Numbered from the stretch's first letter, positions 7,615 to 22,142 are shown. The stretch: DNA of 64,000 nucleotides from an uncultured Roseovarius sp. (GCA_947503145.1 CANNCP010000003.1:1-64000), one strand, 5' to 3'. Notes: a model not told the origin generated them from the letters alone. Numbers and translations: made by a program.

Positions 7615-8150
7615 TGTTAGAGAAAGTTTTTCATCAACCAGTGATCGAAACGACCCGCTTTGATCTGCGGCCCGTCCGCGCGTCGGACACGGGCCTGATA
7701 GAGATGTATACCTCGGATTTGCGGGTGTCGCGTAACACCTCGTCGATCCCGCACCCCCTGCCGCCGGGGCTGGTCGAGGCGTTCGTCACCCGCGTCAATG
7801 CTCCTGATCGGGTCGAGGATGCCTGGGTAATGGACGGCACCAGGATGGGCGGCGGCGAGGTCATGGGCGTGATCAGCCTGAAACGGGTCGACCACGGGCA
7901 TTCCGAAATCGGCTATTGGGTTGCGCCCTCCTTCTGGAATACGGGAATCGCATCCGAAGCTGTGGCCGCGCTGATCGGAGCCAATCCGCTGGGGTGTCAG
8001 ACGATCTATGCCACCGTGCATCAGGGCAATGCGGCCTCCGCGCGGGTGCTGACCAATTGCGGATTCTGCTATCTGGGCGATGCCGAGACATTTTGTGTTG
8101 CACAAGGCGCCAAGGTCCCCACATGGACCTACAGCCGCAAACAGCATTGA
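7611..8150 (+). CDS. GNAT acetyltransferase (RimJ/RimL type)
   Basis: Starts at the ATG overlapping the LysE stop, with GGAGGAGG just upstream, giving 179 residues. It shows the RimJ/RimL-like opening ETTRFDLRPVRASD (about residues 11-24), the IGYWVAPSFWNTGIASEA acetyl-CoA loop region near residue 103, and NAASARVLTNCGF near 142. These enzymes transfer acetyl groups to protein N-termini or small amines. Coupling to an exporter gene hints at a small-molecule substrate, but this is inference. Confidence 0.85.
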   Translation: MMLEKVFHQPVIETTRFDLRPVRASDTGLIEMYTSDLRVSRNTSSIPHPLPPGLVEAFVTRVNAPDRVEDAWVMDGTRMGGGEVMGVISLKRVDHGHSEIGYWVAPSFWNTGIASEAVAALIGANPLGCQTIYATVHQGNAASARVLTNCGFCYLGDAETFCVAQGAKVPTWTYSRKQH

Positions 8151-8190
8151 GCATTCCGCGGCCGCAACGTAAGAAACGGGCGCAGACCCA

Positions 8191-10444
<2,254 letters not shown>

Positions 10445-10458
10445 CACGGGGCTGAAAA

Positions 10459-10526
10459 ATGCCCACAACATTGCCTGGGCGGGGGCCTTTTCCGCTTTGC
10501 CAGTTTCAGGATAAACGCAAAAGGCT
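10459..10526 (+). repeat. Dispersed intergenic repeat, copy B (between proB and proA)
   Basis: Shares the block GGGCCTTTTCCGCTTT...TTCAGGATAAACGCAAAAGGCTTT with the repeat before obg and (inverted) the one before phoH. GCCTTTT and AAAAGGC ends pair, so the transcript can form a hairpin. There is no T-run, so it is not an evident terminator for proB. Confidence 0.8.
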
Positions 10527-10567
10527 TTAAACTCAGCTTTCGGATCACTGTTCAGGGACGTGCCGCG

Positions 10568-11833
10568 ATGAATGACCTCACCGATATTCCCGCGCTCATG
10601 GCGCAGATTGGGGCCTGCGCCCGCGCGGCTGCCACGGAACTGGCTATCGTCAGCGGCGACCAGAAAACCAAAGCGCTGATCGCTGCCGCCGATGCGATCA
10701 TTGCGAGCAAGGACGCGATCATTGCGGCCAATGCCAAGGATCTCGACTATGGCCGTGAAAAAGGCCTGTCAGAGGCGATGATGGACCGCCTGATGCTGGA
10801 CGGGCCGCGCATCGAGGGCATCGCAGCCGGGCTGCGTGCCGTGGCGGCGCAGGATGATCCGGTGGGCGAAGTGCTGGCCGAATGGGACCAGCCCAGTGGG
10901 CTGCATATCCGCCGGGTGCGCACGCCGCTGGGGGTGATCGGCGTGATCTACGAAAGCCGCCCCAACGTGACGGCGGACGCCGGCGCGCTCTGCCTCAAGG
11001 CGGGCAATGCGGTCATCCTGCGTGGCGGATCAGAGAGCTTTCATTCCAGCCAGGCCATTCACGCCTGCCTGCAGGCGGGGTTGCGCACTGCCGGGCTGCC
11101 CGAAGAGGCGATTCAACTGGTGCCGACCCGCGACCGCGCAGCGGTGCAGGAAATGCTGACCATGACCGGCTTTATCGACGTGATCGTGCCGCGCGGCGGC
11201 AAGGGGCTGGTGGGCCTCGTGCAGCGCGAGGCGCGCGTGCCGGTCTTTGCCCATCTCGAAGGGATCGTGCATGTCTATGTCGATGCTGCCGCCGACCCGG
11301 CCAAGGCAATGCGCGTGGTATTGAACGCCAAGACGCGCCGCCCCGGCATCTGCGGTGCGGCCGAATGCCTGCTCATCCACCGCGATATCGCGGACGGGTT
11401 GGGCGCCGACCTGATCCGGGCGCTTATCAAGGCGGGGGTGGAGGTGCGCGCCGACAAAACGCTGGCCAAGATCAAGGGAACAGTGCCCGCGCGCGACGAG
11501 GATTGGGGGCATGAATATCTCGACATGATCATTGCCGCGCGGGTGGTGAATGATATCGCCAGCGCGATCAGCCATATCCAGCGGCACGGCTCGCAGCATA
11601 CCGACTGTATCGTGACCGAGGATGACGCAGCGGCGCAGGTGTTCCTTACCCAGCTCGACAGCGCGATCCTGATGCACAATGCATCGACTCAGTTCGCCGA
11701 TGGTGGTGAGTTCGGGATGGGCGCCGAGATCGGTATCGCCACTGGCAAGCTGCATGCGCGCGGGCCGGTGGGCGCGGCGCAATTGACCAGTTTCAAATAC
11801 CTCGTCGAAGGCGACGGCACGGTGCGCGATTAG
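10568..11833 (+). CDS. proA: Gamma-glutamyl phosphate reductase
   Basis: A 421-residue enzyme of the aldehyde dehydrogenase superfamily, NADPH-dependent, making glutamate semialdehyde in proline synthesis. Visible landmarks are [20 protein letters not shown] near residue 124, the glycine motif [11 protein letters not shown] near 210 and the catalytic cysteine in [12 protein letters not shown] near 258. The C-terminal [15 protein letters not shown] is diagnostic. It follows proB by 123 bases. The gene converges on chpT. Confidence 0.97.
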   Translation: MNDLTDIPALMAQIGACARAAATELAIVSGDQKTKALIAAADAIIASKDAIIAANAKDLDYGREKGLSEAMMDRLMLDGPRIEGIAAGLRAVAAQDDPVGEVLAEWDQPSGLHIRRVRTPLGVIGVIYESRPNVTADAGALCLKAGNAVILRGGSESFHSSQAIHACLQAGLRTAGLPEEAIQLVPTRDRAAVQEMLTMTGFIDVIVPRGGKGLVGLVQREARVPVFAHLEGIVHVYVDAAADPAKAMRVVLNAKTRRPGICGAAECLLIHRDIADGLGADLIRALIKAGVEVRADKTLAKIKGTVPARDEDWGHEYLDMIIAARVVNDIASAISHIQRHGSQHTDCIVTEDDAAAQVFLTQLDSAILMHNASTQFADGGEFGMGAEIGIATGKLHARGPVGAAQLTSFKYLVEGDGTVRD

Positions 11834-11872
11834 AGCGTTTTGTATGTGAGTTCGCAAACATGGCGAGACGCA

Positions 11873-12484
11873 TTAAATGCGCAGGGTGACTGTATTCGGG
11901 GTCCGGTCGATCGTCGCATTGCGCTGCAGTTTCGCCAGCACCTCTGGTAACAGGGCGAACTGGACCAGCGCTGCCGACAGATCGCCCGGCGCATTGCGTT
12001 GCGTCAGGATATGCCAGTGATCGCCTTCGCAGGCGAGCCGCTCGCCCTGGGCTGTCAGGGTGACCGTATCGGCCTGGCCGCTGAGCGTGATCCGCCCGCC
12101 ATAAGGCAGGGCCGTTTCGACGCACAGCAACGCCAGAAACACTGCTTGCACCAGCGGCCGGTCCAGCACGCCCTGCAATTGCCAGTCCACTGCGATGTTG
12201 CCGGTGAACACGTCACTCAGGATTGCACACACATCGTCCTCGGTCATGATCTGGCCGTCGCTGGACAGGCCAAATGCGACGCGAAAGAAACGCAGCCGCG
12301 CGTTGGCGTGATCTGCGCTGGACTGCAACAGATGCATTTCCGGCCCGCTCGGGGTTCCGGTCAGGGTCAGCATCTCGAGCCCGTTCGAGATGGCGCCGAC
12401 CGGGCTGATCAGGTCGTGACAGATGCGCGACCCTATCAGCGCGGCCAGATTGCGGTTAAGCTGTGGATCAAACTGTGCGTCCAT
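11873..12484 (-). CDS. chpT: Histidine phosphotransferase ChpT
   Basis: A 203-residue dimeric pseudo-kinase that relays phosphate from the CckA kinase to the cell-cycle regulators CtrA and CpdR in alphaproteobacteria. The phospho-accepting histidine lies in RICHDLISPVGAISNGLEML (His about residue 23). The C-terminal half is a degenerate Bergerat fold without an ATP-binding N-box. GGAGGG sits just before the chosen ATG; an ATG four codons upstream is also in frame. In Rhodobacterales this pathway mainly controls motility and gene transfer agent maturation (family knowledge). Confidence 0.9.
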   Translation of the reverse strand: MDAQFDPQLNRNLAALIGSRICHDLISPVGAISNGLEMLTLTGTPSGPEMHLLQSSADHANARLRFFRVAFGLSSDGQIMTEDDVCAILSDVFTGNIAVDWQLQGVLDRPLVQAVFLALLCVETALPYGGRITLSGQADTVTLTAQGERLACEGDHWHILTQRNAPGDLSAALVQFALLPEVLAKLQRNATIDRTPNTVTLRI

Positions 12485-12511
12485 CACGCCCTCCATTGCA
12501 GGATTTGAACG

Positions 12512-12694
12512 ATGACAGACATGTCTGCCTTTTTTGAGCCAGGTATGCGGGTTGAACATCCGGGCCAGCCTGATTGGGGAATTGGCCAGATACAAAGCAG
12601 TATTGCAGGCAAGGTCACTGTAAATTTCCCCAACGCTGGCAAAGTGGTCATCGACGCGGCACGGGTCGAACTGCGGCCCGTCCTTGATCCATGA
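12512..12694 (+). CDS. DUF3553 family protein
   Basis: A 60-residue protein with the DUF3553 pattern: FFEPGMRVEHPGQPDWGIGQ at residues 7-26, VTVNF near 35 and a closing RVELRPV. The fold is likely a small beta-barrel resembling CarD or UvrD C-terminal domains, which bind RNA polymerase in other proteins. It is divergent from chpT, whose start is only 27 bases away, so the two promoters must overlap each other's genes. No function is established. Confidence 0.85.
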   Translation: MTDMSAFFEPGMRVEHPGQPDWGIGQIQSSIAGKVTVNFPNAGKVVIDAARVELRPVLDP

Positions 12695-12806
12695 ACATGA
12701 TCGCCAAAACCCTAACACAACTTTTGAGGTAGTAAAGTGCTGCTGGCTTGCTCTGTTGCCATCGTGCCCGTGCGACCCTAAAAGCAGGCGAGGGACGGTG
12801 GGGCAT

Positions 12807-13589
12807 ATGCAAGCAGACAGACCACCACGATTTGAGGTCAAGCTGGCCGAAACGGATACCGAGCGCCGTGCGGCGCAGCGGCTGCGTTATCGCGTCTTTG
12901 TTCAGGAGCTGGGCGGCACCGGGCCGATGGTCGATCACGAGGCGGGACTGGAGCAGGACCGCTTTGACATGTATTTTGACCATCTGATCCTGTCCGATGC
13001 AACGCTGGATTGCCCGATGGAGGATCGCGTAATCGGGGTTTACCGGCTTTTGCGGGACGATCAGGCGCGGATCGCCGGGCAATTCTATTCCGAGGACGAG
13101 TACGATCTGACGCCACTGCGCAATTCCGGGCGGCGGCTGATGGAACTGGGACGGTCCTGCGTCGACGCGCGCTATCGCGGCGGCAAGGTAATGTACTATC
13201 TGTGGCAGGCGCTGGCGCAGTATGTCGCTGAACACGGGATCGAGGTGCTCTTTGGTGTCGCCAGCTTTCACGGTACCGACGTCGATGCCCTGGCCCAGCC
13301 GCTGTCGTTGTTGCATCATCGACACCTGGCGCCCGAGGAGTTGCGCGTCCGCGCGCAGCCAGCGCATTATCAGCGCATGGACCTCGTCGCACCCGAAATG
13401 ATCGACCGCCGGGCGGCAATGCTGCAGGTGCCCGCGTTGATCAAGGCCTATCTGCGGCTGGGCGGCTATGTCGGCGATGGTGCGTTTGTCGACCATGCAT
13501 TCAACACCACGGATGTCTGTCTGATCATGGATACAGCTCACCTGAATCAGAAGCGGAAAGACATTTTTTTCCGGGATATTGGCGGGTGA
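12807..13589 (+). CDS. olsB: L-ornithine N(alpha)-acyltransferase
   Basis: The 260-residue product is an OlsB-type N-acyltransferase (GNAT fold), which transfers 3-hydroxyacyl chains from ACP to ornithine to give lyso-ornithine lipid. Landmarks are AAQRLRYRVFVQELGG near residue 22, GVYRLLRDDQA near 76, the RRLMELGRSCVDARYRGG signature near 110 and LFGVASFHGTD near 147. The ATG follows GGTGGGG. Its stop overlaps the olsA start (GTGA), so the pathway pair is coupled. Ornithine lipids are phosphorus-free membrane lipids common in marine Rhodobacterales. Confidence 0.93.
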   Translation: MQADRPPRFEVKLAETDTERRAAQRLRYRVFVQELGGTGPMVDHEAGLEQDRFDMYFDHLILSDATLDCPMEDRVIGVYRLLRDDQARIAGQFYSEDEYDLTPLRNSGRRLMELGRSCVDARYRGGKVMYYLWQALAQYVAEHGIEVLFGVASFHGTDVDALAQPLSLLHHRHLAPEELRVRAQPAHYQRMDLVAPEMIDRRAAMLQVPALIKAYLRLGGYVGDGAFVDHAFNTTDVCLIMDTAHLNQKRKDIFFRDIGG

Positions 13590-14419
13590 GCTTTACGTGG
13601 ATGCCCGACGATGAACCGACCCCGGTTCATATCCCGCCGCTGGGTTGGGTGCTGGCTGCGCTGCGCGCTTGCCTGCTGATCGTGTTGCTGCTGTCAGGGC
13701 TGGCAGTGCTGCTGATCCTGCGGGTGATCGAGCGACCAGCCTTTGGCCTGCGCCGCCCGATCACGCCCTACATCACACAAGCGGTGTGTCGCCTGACCTT
13801 CGTCATTCTGCAGATGCGCTATCGGACCGAAGGCCAGCCGATGACCGAAAGCGGCGCAGTGGTTGCCAACCATGCGTCATGGCTTGATATTTTTACGCTA
13901 AATGCCCGCAAACGCATCTATTTTGTCTCGAAATCCGAAGTCGCGGGATGGCCGGGTATCGGGACATTGGCGCGCGCTGTCGGAACCGTGTTCATCACAC
14001 GCGACCGCAGCCAGGCAAGGGCGCAGACCGCGCTCTTTGAAGAGCGACTGCTGGCGGGGCACAAACTGCTCTTCTTTCCCGAAGGCACCTCGACGGATGG
14101 CATGCGGATTTTGCCTTTCAAGTCAACGCTCTTTGCGGCTTTGCTCACTCCATCCCTGCGCGACTCCCTGCATGTACAGGCGCTCACGGTGATCTACACC
14201 GCCCCGCCGGGTCAGGATCCGCGATTCTACGGCTGGTGGGGCGATATGGACTTTGGCCCGCATATGCTGAAGGTGCTGGCGGCCTGGCGGCAGGGCTCTG
14301 TGCGGGTGGTTTTCCATCCCCCTGTGCGGGCTGCCGATTTTGCCGATCGCAAGGCGCTGGCCAAACACCTGGAAGCACAGGCGCGCAGTGGGATGCCACC
14401 CGAGAGGCAGCATCTCTGA
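13586..14419 (+). CDS. olsA: Lyso-ornithine lipid O-acyltransferase (PlsC family)
   Basis: A 277-residue membrane acyltransferase completing ornithine-lipid synthesis. An N-terminal hydrophobic helix (about residues 20-48) anchors it to the inner membrane. The acyltransferase motif I is NHASWLD near residue 94 (H-x4-D), and motif III is LFFPEGTSTDG near 161. The GTG start overlaps the olsB stop. Homology cannot by itself exclude a role in phosphatidic acid synthesis, but the coupling to olsB makes OlsA the best call. Confidence 0.92.
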   Translation: MSFTWMPDDEPTPVHIPPLGWVLAALRACLLIVLLLSGLAVLLILRVIERPAFGLRRPITPYITQAVCRLTFVILQMRYRTEGQPMTESGAVVANHASWLDIFTLNARKRIYFVSKSEVAGWPGIGTLARAVGTVFITRDRSQARAQTALFEERLLAGHKLLFFPEGTSTDGMRILPFKSTLFAALLTPSLRDSLHVQALTVIYTAPPGQDPRFYGWWGDMDFGPHMLKVLAAWRQGSVRVVFHPPVRAADFADRKALAKHLEAQARSGMPPERQHL

Positions 14420-14427
14420 CGCGGATC

Positions 14428-15048
14428 TCAGCCCATCGCGGCGATCAGCGATCCCAGGGTTGCCGCAGGATCGTCCGTGCGCCAGATCTCGTCACCGATG
14501 CCAAAGAAATCGGTGAACGGCGTGATTTCGGCAATGTAGTCTGCGTCAAGTGCGCCTTCGGCCACTACGGGAAGTTCGATCACCTCGCTCCACCAGCGTA
14601 GAAGTTCGGTGTCGACCTGTTGACCATTATCCAGCAGGCTCTTGCCGACCGGCCCGAAACTGACGTAATCGGCGCCAGCCTCGCCTGCGCCCAGACCGTC
14701 ATGGCGTGACTGACCGCACCAGGCCCCGACGATCGCATCCGGCCCCAGCGCCTTGCGTGCCTTGCGGACCGAGCGTGCGCCATCCGTCAGGTGCACCCCG
14801 TCGAGGCCCAGCCGTTCGACCAATGCGGTATGATTGCCGATCACCAGCGCGATATCGCGCGCATGGGTGATTTCGCGGCAGGCGTCGGCGGCGCGGGCGA
14901 CATCGTCCTCGTCGCGGGACGACAGCGCCAGCCGCACGCAGGCGACGGGATGAGAATCAAGCACAGCGGCCAATTGCTCGCTGAACCGGCTCAGCTCGAT
15001 CTCGGACGGGGTGATGAGATAAATCTGCGGTTGCTCGGTGTCTGCCAT
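14428..15048 (-). CDS. ThiE-like protein (divergent thiamine phosphate synthase)
   Basis: A 206-residue TIM-barrel protein of the ThiE/TenI family. GLDGVHLTDGARSVRKARK near residue 90, a GAWCGQSRHDGLGAGEAGAD stretch near 119 and YVSFGPVGKS near 139 follow the order of ThiE motifs, but several canonical positions differ: the IND motif reads IGN and the pyrophosphate-loop threonines are missing. It may have lost or changed activity. GAGGAG lies nine bases before the ATG. It stands alone, with no thi genes beside it. It converges closely on olsA. Confidence 0.75.
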   Translation of the reverse strand: MADTEQPQIYLITPSEIELSRFSEQLAAVLDSHPVACVRLALSSRDEDDVARAADACREITHARDIALVIGNHTALVERLGLDGVHLTDGARSVRKARKALGPDAIVGAWCGQSRHDGLGAGEAGADYVSFGPVGKSLLDNGQQVDTELLRWWSEVIELPVVAEGALDADYIAEITPFTDFFGIGDEIWRTDDPAATLGSLIAAMG

Positions 15049-15140
15049 AGCGGGACGCTCCTCGGGGTCTTTGGGGCTGCTATAACGTGGAATATCTGCC
15101 AGCGCCATGCTCTTGGCGGGCGCTGTGCAGAGGATTTCAT

Positions 15141-15174
15141 GCCTCCGGCGGGGATATTTGGCGCAAGAAGAAGG
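15141..15174 (+). repeat. GCCTCCGGCGGGGATATTT repeat, copy 1
   Basis: GCCTCCGGCGGGGATATTT followed by a purine-rich tail GCAAGAAGAAG lies 65 bases upstream of trmJ. The same string occurs inverted at 28685-28720, and a diverged copy is at 30433-30465. The GCCTCCGGCGG part can form a small stem. I have the impression this sequence is widespread in Rhodobacterales, but its role is not known to me. Confidence 0.75.
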
Positions 15175-15238
15175 GCAAAGGGGTTTTACGGTCGCGAGGC
15201 TTGGCGTATCAGCGCGCAAACGCCGCTGGGAGAATGTG

Positions 15239-15985
15239 ATGCCGACCGACAGACCGCAACCGGATTTCGTGCTGGTACGTCCGCAGATGGGCGAGAATAT
15301 CGGCGGTGCGGCGCGCGCGATGTGGAATTTCGGACTGGACCGGATGCGCATCGTCGCGCCGCGCGACGGTTGGCCGAATCCGTCTGCGGTGGCGATGGCC
15401 AGCGGGGCGGGGCGGCTGCTGGACGAGGCGCTGTTGGTGGGCACATTGCCCGAAGCGGTGAGTGACGCACATTTCGTCTTTGCCACCACTGCACGGACAC
15501 GGGATATGACCAAATCCGTCATGAGCCCCGAGCGCGCCATGCAGCTTGCTGCGGAGAAGATCGCGGATGGCCAGAGGGTCGCCGTGCTCTTTGGGCCCGA
15601 GCGGGCGGGTCTGGAAAACGACGATGTGGCGCGCGCGAACGCGATCATTTCGGTGCCGGTAAATCCTGAGTTCGCCAGCCTCAACCTGGCGCAATGCGTT
15701 CTGTTGACCGCCTATGAATGGCGCCGTGCAAGCGATGAGGTGCCGCCCGAGACGGTCTGGATGTCCGACACCGATTGGGCCACCCAGACCGATATCGAGG
15801 CATTGGCCGCGCATTATGACGCCCAGATGGATGAGGCTGGATTTTTCTTTCCCGAACACAAGGCTGACAGCATGCGTCAGACGCTGCGCAACTTCTGGTC
15901 GCGCATGCCGCTTACGCAGGCTGACACGCGGCTGCTGCACGGTATCCTGCGGCAGATGGTCCGCTGGAAGCGGCGCGGTGGCTAA
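15239..15985 (+). CDS. trmJ: tRNA/rRNA 2'-O-methyltransferase, TrmJ type
   Basis: A 248-residue SPOUT methyltransferase. It opens with FVLVRPQMGENIGGAARAM (residues 10-28), the TrmJ hallmark, and has FGPERAGLENDDVARAN near 118 and VNPEFASLNLAQCVLL near 139 forming the knotted SAM site. The C-terminal helical extension fits TrmJ, which methylates the ribose of tRNA position 32. The chosen ATG follows GGGAG. It is read in the same direction as ctaA, 63 bases downstream. Confidence 0.9.
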   Translation: MPTDRPQPDFVLVRPQMGENIGGAARAMWNFGLDRMRIVAPRDGWPNPSAVAMASGAGRLLDEALLVGTLPEAVSDAHFVFATTARTRDMTKSVMSPERAMQLAAEKIADGQRVAVLFGPERAGLENDDVARANAIISVPVNPEFASLNLAQCVLLTAYEWRRASDEVPPETVWMSDTDWATQTDIEALAAHYDAQMDEAGFFFPEHKADSMRQTLRNFWSRMPLTQADTRLLHGILRQMVRWKRRGG

Positions 15986-16048
15986 CCGCGCTTGAAGGGC
16001 GGGCGGGGGCGCATTACGCTGCCACCGAAGAGGCAAGGAGCAGGCCTG

Positions 16049-17194
16049 ATGAGCCAGAAACGCAGCATTTTCGAAGAGGTGGGCGAAAGCGTGCCAAAAC
16101 GCGAGGTCGAGGGACCGAATGGCGGCATGATCGACCGCGGGCGCGGCGGCGCGCGGCGCGCGATCCGGCTCTGGTTATTTGTGCTTTTTGCGCTGGTGGT
16201 GCTGATGATCGTGGTGGGCGGGCTGACCCGGCTGACCGATAGTGGCCTGTCGATCACCGAATGGCGGCCGGTGTCTGGTGCGCTGCCGCCGATGTCTGTA
16301 TCCGACTGGCAGTCGGAGTTCGCGAAATACCAGCAAATACCGCAATTCCAGATTGAGAACAAAGGGATGACCCTGGCGGAGTTCCAGGTCATTTATTGGT
16401 GGGAATGGGGTCACCGACAGCTGGGCCGGGTGATCGGGCTGGTCTGGGCGCTGGGGTTTGCGGGCTTTCTGGTCACGCGCAAGATCCCGGTCGGCTGGGC
16501 CGGTCGGCTGCTGCTGCTGGGGGCGTTGGGCGGAGCGCAGGGCGCGATCGGCTGGTGGATGGTCACGTCCGGCCTGTCGGGTGAACGGACTGCGGTGGCC
16601 TCTTACCGTCTGGCGGTGCATCTGGGGCTGGCCTTTGTCATCCTCGGCTTCATTGCCTGGTACGCGATGCTGCTGGCTCGGCCTGTGCGCGATCTGATGC
16701 AGGCACGGCGCAGCCATGAGGTCAGGCTCTTTGGCCTCTCGACGGGATGGATGCATTTCGCGTTTCTGCAAATCCTGCTTGGTGCGCTGGTGGCCGGTAT
16801 CGACGCAGGCCGCTCCTATACCGACTGGCCGCTGATGGCAGGCAGCCTGGTGCCGCCGCAGATGATGGTGATCGAGCCGTGGTGGCGAAATTTCTTTGAG
16901 AACCCCGGAACAGTGCAATTCATCCACCGGATGACCGGCTATCTGCTGTTGGCGTTCTCGGTCATGGTCTGGTTGCGCGGGCGGCGCAGCGCCAACCGGG
17001 CGACGCGGGCGGCCTTTAACATGGCCTTTGTCGCGCTGTTGGCGCAGATCGGCCTGGGTATCTTTACCGTCCTGACCGCCGCACCCTGGCAGGCCGCCAT
17101 CGCGCACCAACTGCTGGCCGTGGTGCTCTGGGTGCTGATCCTGCGGGCCAGGTTCCACAGCCGGTATCCGCTGGCCCAATCGGTGCGAGGATGA
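16049..17194 (+). CDS. ctaA: Heme A synthase
   Basis: A 381-residue polytopic membrane protein of the COX15/CtaA family converting heme O to heme A for cytochrome c oxidase. About eight transmembrane helices are seen. Heme-ligand histidines appear in WGHRQLGRVIG near residue 129, AVHLGLAF near 190, IHRMTGYLLL near 292 and IAHQLLAV near 353. The ATG with AAGGAG upstream is preferred over an in-frame start 57 bases earlier. The stop overlaps the peptidase start (ATGA). Confidence 0.95.
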   Translation: MSQKRSIFEEVGESVPKREVEGPNGGMIDRGRGGARRAIRLWLFVLFALVVLMIVVGGLTRLTDSGLSITEWRPVSGALPPMSVSDWQSEFAKYQQIPQFQIENKGMTLAEFQVIYWWEWGHRQLGRVIGLVWALGFAGFLVTRKIPVGWAGRLLLLGALGGAQGAIGWWMVTSGLSGERTAVASYRLAVHLGLAFVILGFIAWYAMLLARPVRDLMQARRSHEVRLFGLSTGWMHFAFLQILLGALVAGIDAGRSYTDWPLMAGSLVPPQMMVIEPWWRNFFENPGTVQFIHRMTGYLLLAFSVMVWLRGRRSANRATRAAFNMAFVALLAQIGLGIFTVLTAAPWQAAIAHQLLAVVLWVLILRARFHSRYPLAQSVRG

Positions 17195-18675
17195 GTGCCA
17201 TGACCGCATTTTTGGAATTGATGGCGTTTCAGCGCGAAACCGAAGCACTGGCACAGGTCGCCGGGCGGCTGGGCTGGGATCAGGAAACAGTGATGCCGCG
17301 TGGCGCGGCGGCGCAACGCGCCGAGGAAAGCGGGGCAATGCAATCGGTGCTGCATGCCCGCCGGATCGACCCGCGCATCGCGGAGTGGCTGGACGCCGCC
17401 GAGGCCGAGGCAGGTGACGATGTCAGCCGTGCACAGCTGCGCCATATCCGCCGCGACCACGCCCGCGCAATGTGCGTGCCCGGTGATCTGGCCACCGCTA
17501 TCGCGCGCCAGACCGCACTGGCGCAAGGGCAGTGGGCCGAGGCCCGCGCAGCAGATGATTTTGCTGGTTTCACACCGGTACTGGCCGAGATCGTCGCGCT
17601 CAAGCGCGAGGAAGGAGCGGCGCTGGCGGCAGGCGGTGATATTTACGATGCCCTGCTCGATGATTACGAGCCGGGGGCGAAGGCGGCGGATCTGGATGCG
17701 ATGTTCGGTGCGCTGAGGCCGCGGCTGGTGGCGCTGCGCGAACAGGCGCTGGGGCAGGCAGGCCCGGCGGAGTTGGACGCCCGGTTCGCCCCGAACAAGC
17801 AGATGAAGCTGGCGCGCAAGCTGGCCAAGACCTTTGGGTATGACATGGCGCGCGGGCGGCTGGACAAGGCGGTGCACCCGTTCTCGTCCGGCTCTGGGAG
17901 CGATGTGCGTATCACCACCCGCACCTCTGAGAGCGATCCGTTCAACTGCATCTATTCCACGATCCACGAGGTCGGTCATGCGTGCTATGAGCAGGCGATT
18001 GATCCGGCCTATGCGCTGACCCCGCTGGGGCGGGGGGTGTCGATGGGCGTACACGAAAGCCAGAGCCGTATTTACGAAAACCAGTTGGGCCGCAGCCGCG
18101 CCTTTACCGACTGGCTCTTTTTCGAGATGCGCACGGTGTTCGGCGATTTCGGCGTGGTGGATGCAGAGGCCTTCTACCGCGTTGTGAACGCGCTGGAGCG
18201 CGGCTTTATCCGGACAGAGGCAGACGAGGTGCAGTATAACCTGCATGTGTTGCTGCGCTACGATCTGGAGCGCGCGTTGATCGCGGACGATTTACAGCCG
18301 CGCGATCTGGAAGCGGCGTGGAATGACCGGTTTGCTGCGGATTTCGGATACCCGGTCGTACGCGCATCAGAGGGATGCTTGCAGGATGTGCACTGGTCGG
18401 TTGGCCTGTTCGGCTATTTCCCGACCTACACGCTGGGCAATGTCTATGCGGGCTGTCTGCACAGCGCCCTGCGGGCGGCGGTGCCCGACCTCGATGCGCA
18501 ACTGGCCCAAGGGGAGCTTGGCCCGGCCACGGGATGGTTGCGCGAGAATGTGCAGCGCCACGGGGGCCTGTTGGAGCCGCGCGATCTGATCACACAGGCC
18601 ACCGGAGAGGCGCCGGATGAAGGCCCGTTGCTGGCATATCTCGAACAGAAATTTGGCGCTCTTTATCCGGGCTGA
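17191..18675 (+). CDS. M32 family carboxypeptidase (Taq type)
   Basis: A 494-residue thermostable-carboxypeptidase-family metallopeptidase removing C-terminal residues from peptides. The zinc site is STIHEVGHACYE near residue 255 (HEVGH) followed by the family motif GVHESQSRIYEN near 286, and FIRTEADEVQYNLHVLLRY near 345. The length is typical. It starts at the ATG overlapping the ctaA stop; a second ATG three codons in is possible. It is cytoplasmic, with no signal peptide. Its 3' end overlaps that of the convergent membrane protein by 13 bases. Confidence 0.93.
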   Translation: MSAMTAFLELMAFQRETEALAQVAGRLGWDQETVMPRGAAAQRAEESGAMQSVLHARRIDPRIAEWLDAAEAEAGDDVSRAQLRHIRRDHARAMCVPGDLATAIARQTALAQGQWAEARAADDFAGFTPVLAEIVALKREEGAALAAGGDIYDALLDDYEPGAKAADLDAMFGALRPRLVALREQALGQAGPAELDARFAPNKQMKLARKLAKTFGYDMARGRLDKAVHPFSSGSGSDVRITTRTSESDPFNCIYSTIHEVGHACYEQAIDPAYALTPLGRGVSMGVHESQSRIYENQLGRSRAFTDWLFFEMRTVFGDFGVVDAEAFYRVVNALERGFIRTEADEVQYNLHVLLRYDLERALIADDLQPRDLEAAWNDRFAADFGYPVVRASEGCLQDVHWSVGLFGYFPTYTLGNVYAGCLHSALRAAVPDLDAQLAQGELGPATGWLRENVQRHGGLLEPRDLITQATGEAPDEGPLLAYLEQKFGALYPG

Positions 18676-19202
18676 GAGGTCGGCCCGGTCGGACGAAGCG
18701 GACGGGTGCCGGGGGCGTGGCGTAAAAAGGTGCTGTCGGGCTGCGCCGTTTCGGTGTGATCCTTGCGGGCCGCGATGCTGACACGGCGCGGGCGGATCGG
18801 CTGCGGACGCGGCGTGATCACGGCCACTTCGGTTCGGTCGGTCTGATTTGCATAGGCGCTGAGAACAGCACAAACCATCGCCAGATCGCGCCAGAAGCCA
18901 GAGGTATTGCCAGGAACGAAGCTGATGAAATTCTGTGCCAAGGACGAGGCGATGACGAAAACCGCCAGCACCAGCGCCGAAATACGCAGCCCGGCACCCA
19001 GCATGAAACCGATCGCAGCCGCGATCAGAAGGGTAGACCCCACCAGATCGGCCATCGCATAGGGCAATATCGGAGCAAAGAGCGCAGCCGGATCAACACC
19101 GGCCGAGAAATCAAGAGCGACAGCAGCAAAATATGATCCGATAACGATACGGATCAGGTTGCGGCCCGTCTGGTTGAACCAGGTTTCGTTAGGGTAGGTC
19201 AC
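18663..19202 (-). CDS. Small membrane protein (DoxX-like), function unknown
   Basis: Product of about 179 residues if the GTG before TYPNETWFNQ is used; upstream in-frame ATGs would add up to 32 residues, and none has a strong ribosome binding site. Four hydrophobic segments lie between residues about 15 and 120 (IVIGSYFAAVAL, LVGSTLLIAAAIGFMLG, ALVLAVFVIASSLAQN, and DLAMVCAVLSAYA), followed by a long basic Pro-rich tail that is probably cytoplasmic. The layout resembles DoxX-type four-helix proteins. It lies downstream of gyrA in the same direction, beyond a terminator. Confidence 0.65.
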   Translation of the reverse strand: MTYPNETWFNQTGRNLIRIVIGSYFAAVALDFSAGVDPAALFAPILPYAMADLVGSTLLIAAAIGFMLGAGLRISALVLAVFVIASSLAQNFISFVPGNTSGFWRDLAMVCAVLSAYANQTDRTEVAVITPRPQPIRPRRVSIAARKDHTETAQPDSTFLRHAPGTRPLRPTGPTSQPG

Positions 19203-19303
19203 AGCGGTTGGTCCCGTTCTTTTATCTGCCAATTTCCGAACATGCATACACTTTAAACTGCAGCCATGGGCCGTTACAGGTTCAGGTTGCATTTTCATGC
19301 GGG

Positions 19304-19341
19304 CAAAATTCGCCCCAATTTATGGTGAAATCAGGGCGAAT
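19304..19341 (-). terminator. Intrinsic terminator after gyrA
   Basis: On the minus strand ATTCGCCC and GGGCGAAT pair over eight bases with an 18-nt loop, followed by TTTT. It lies about 30 bases past the gyrA stop. Confidence 0.6.
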
Positions 19342-19370
19342 ACAGATAGAAACGAAGTAACCTCGTGGGT

Positions 19371-22142
<2,772 letters not shown>

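Noticed and set aside
14428-15048. Confident call of thiamine phosphate synthase
   Set aside because: Several active-site positions of ThiE are altered and no other thiamine genes are adjacent, so only ThiE-like is supported.
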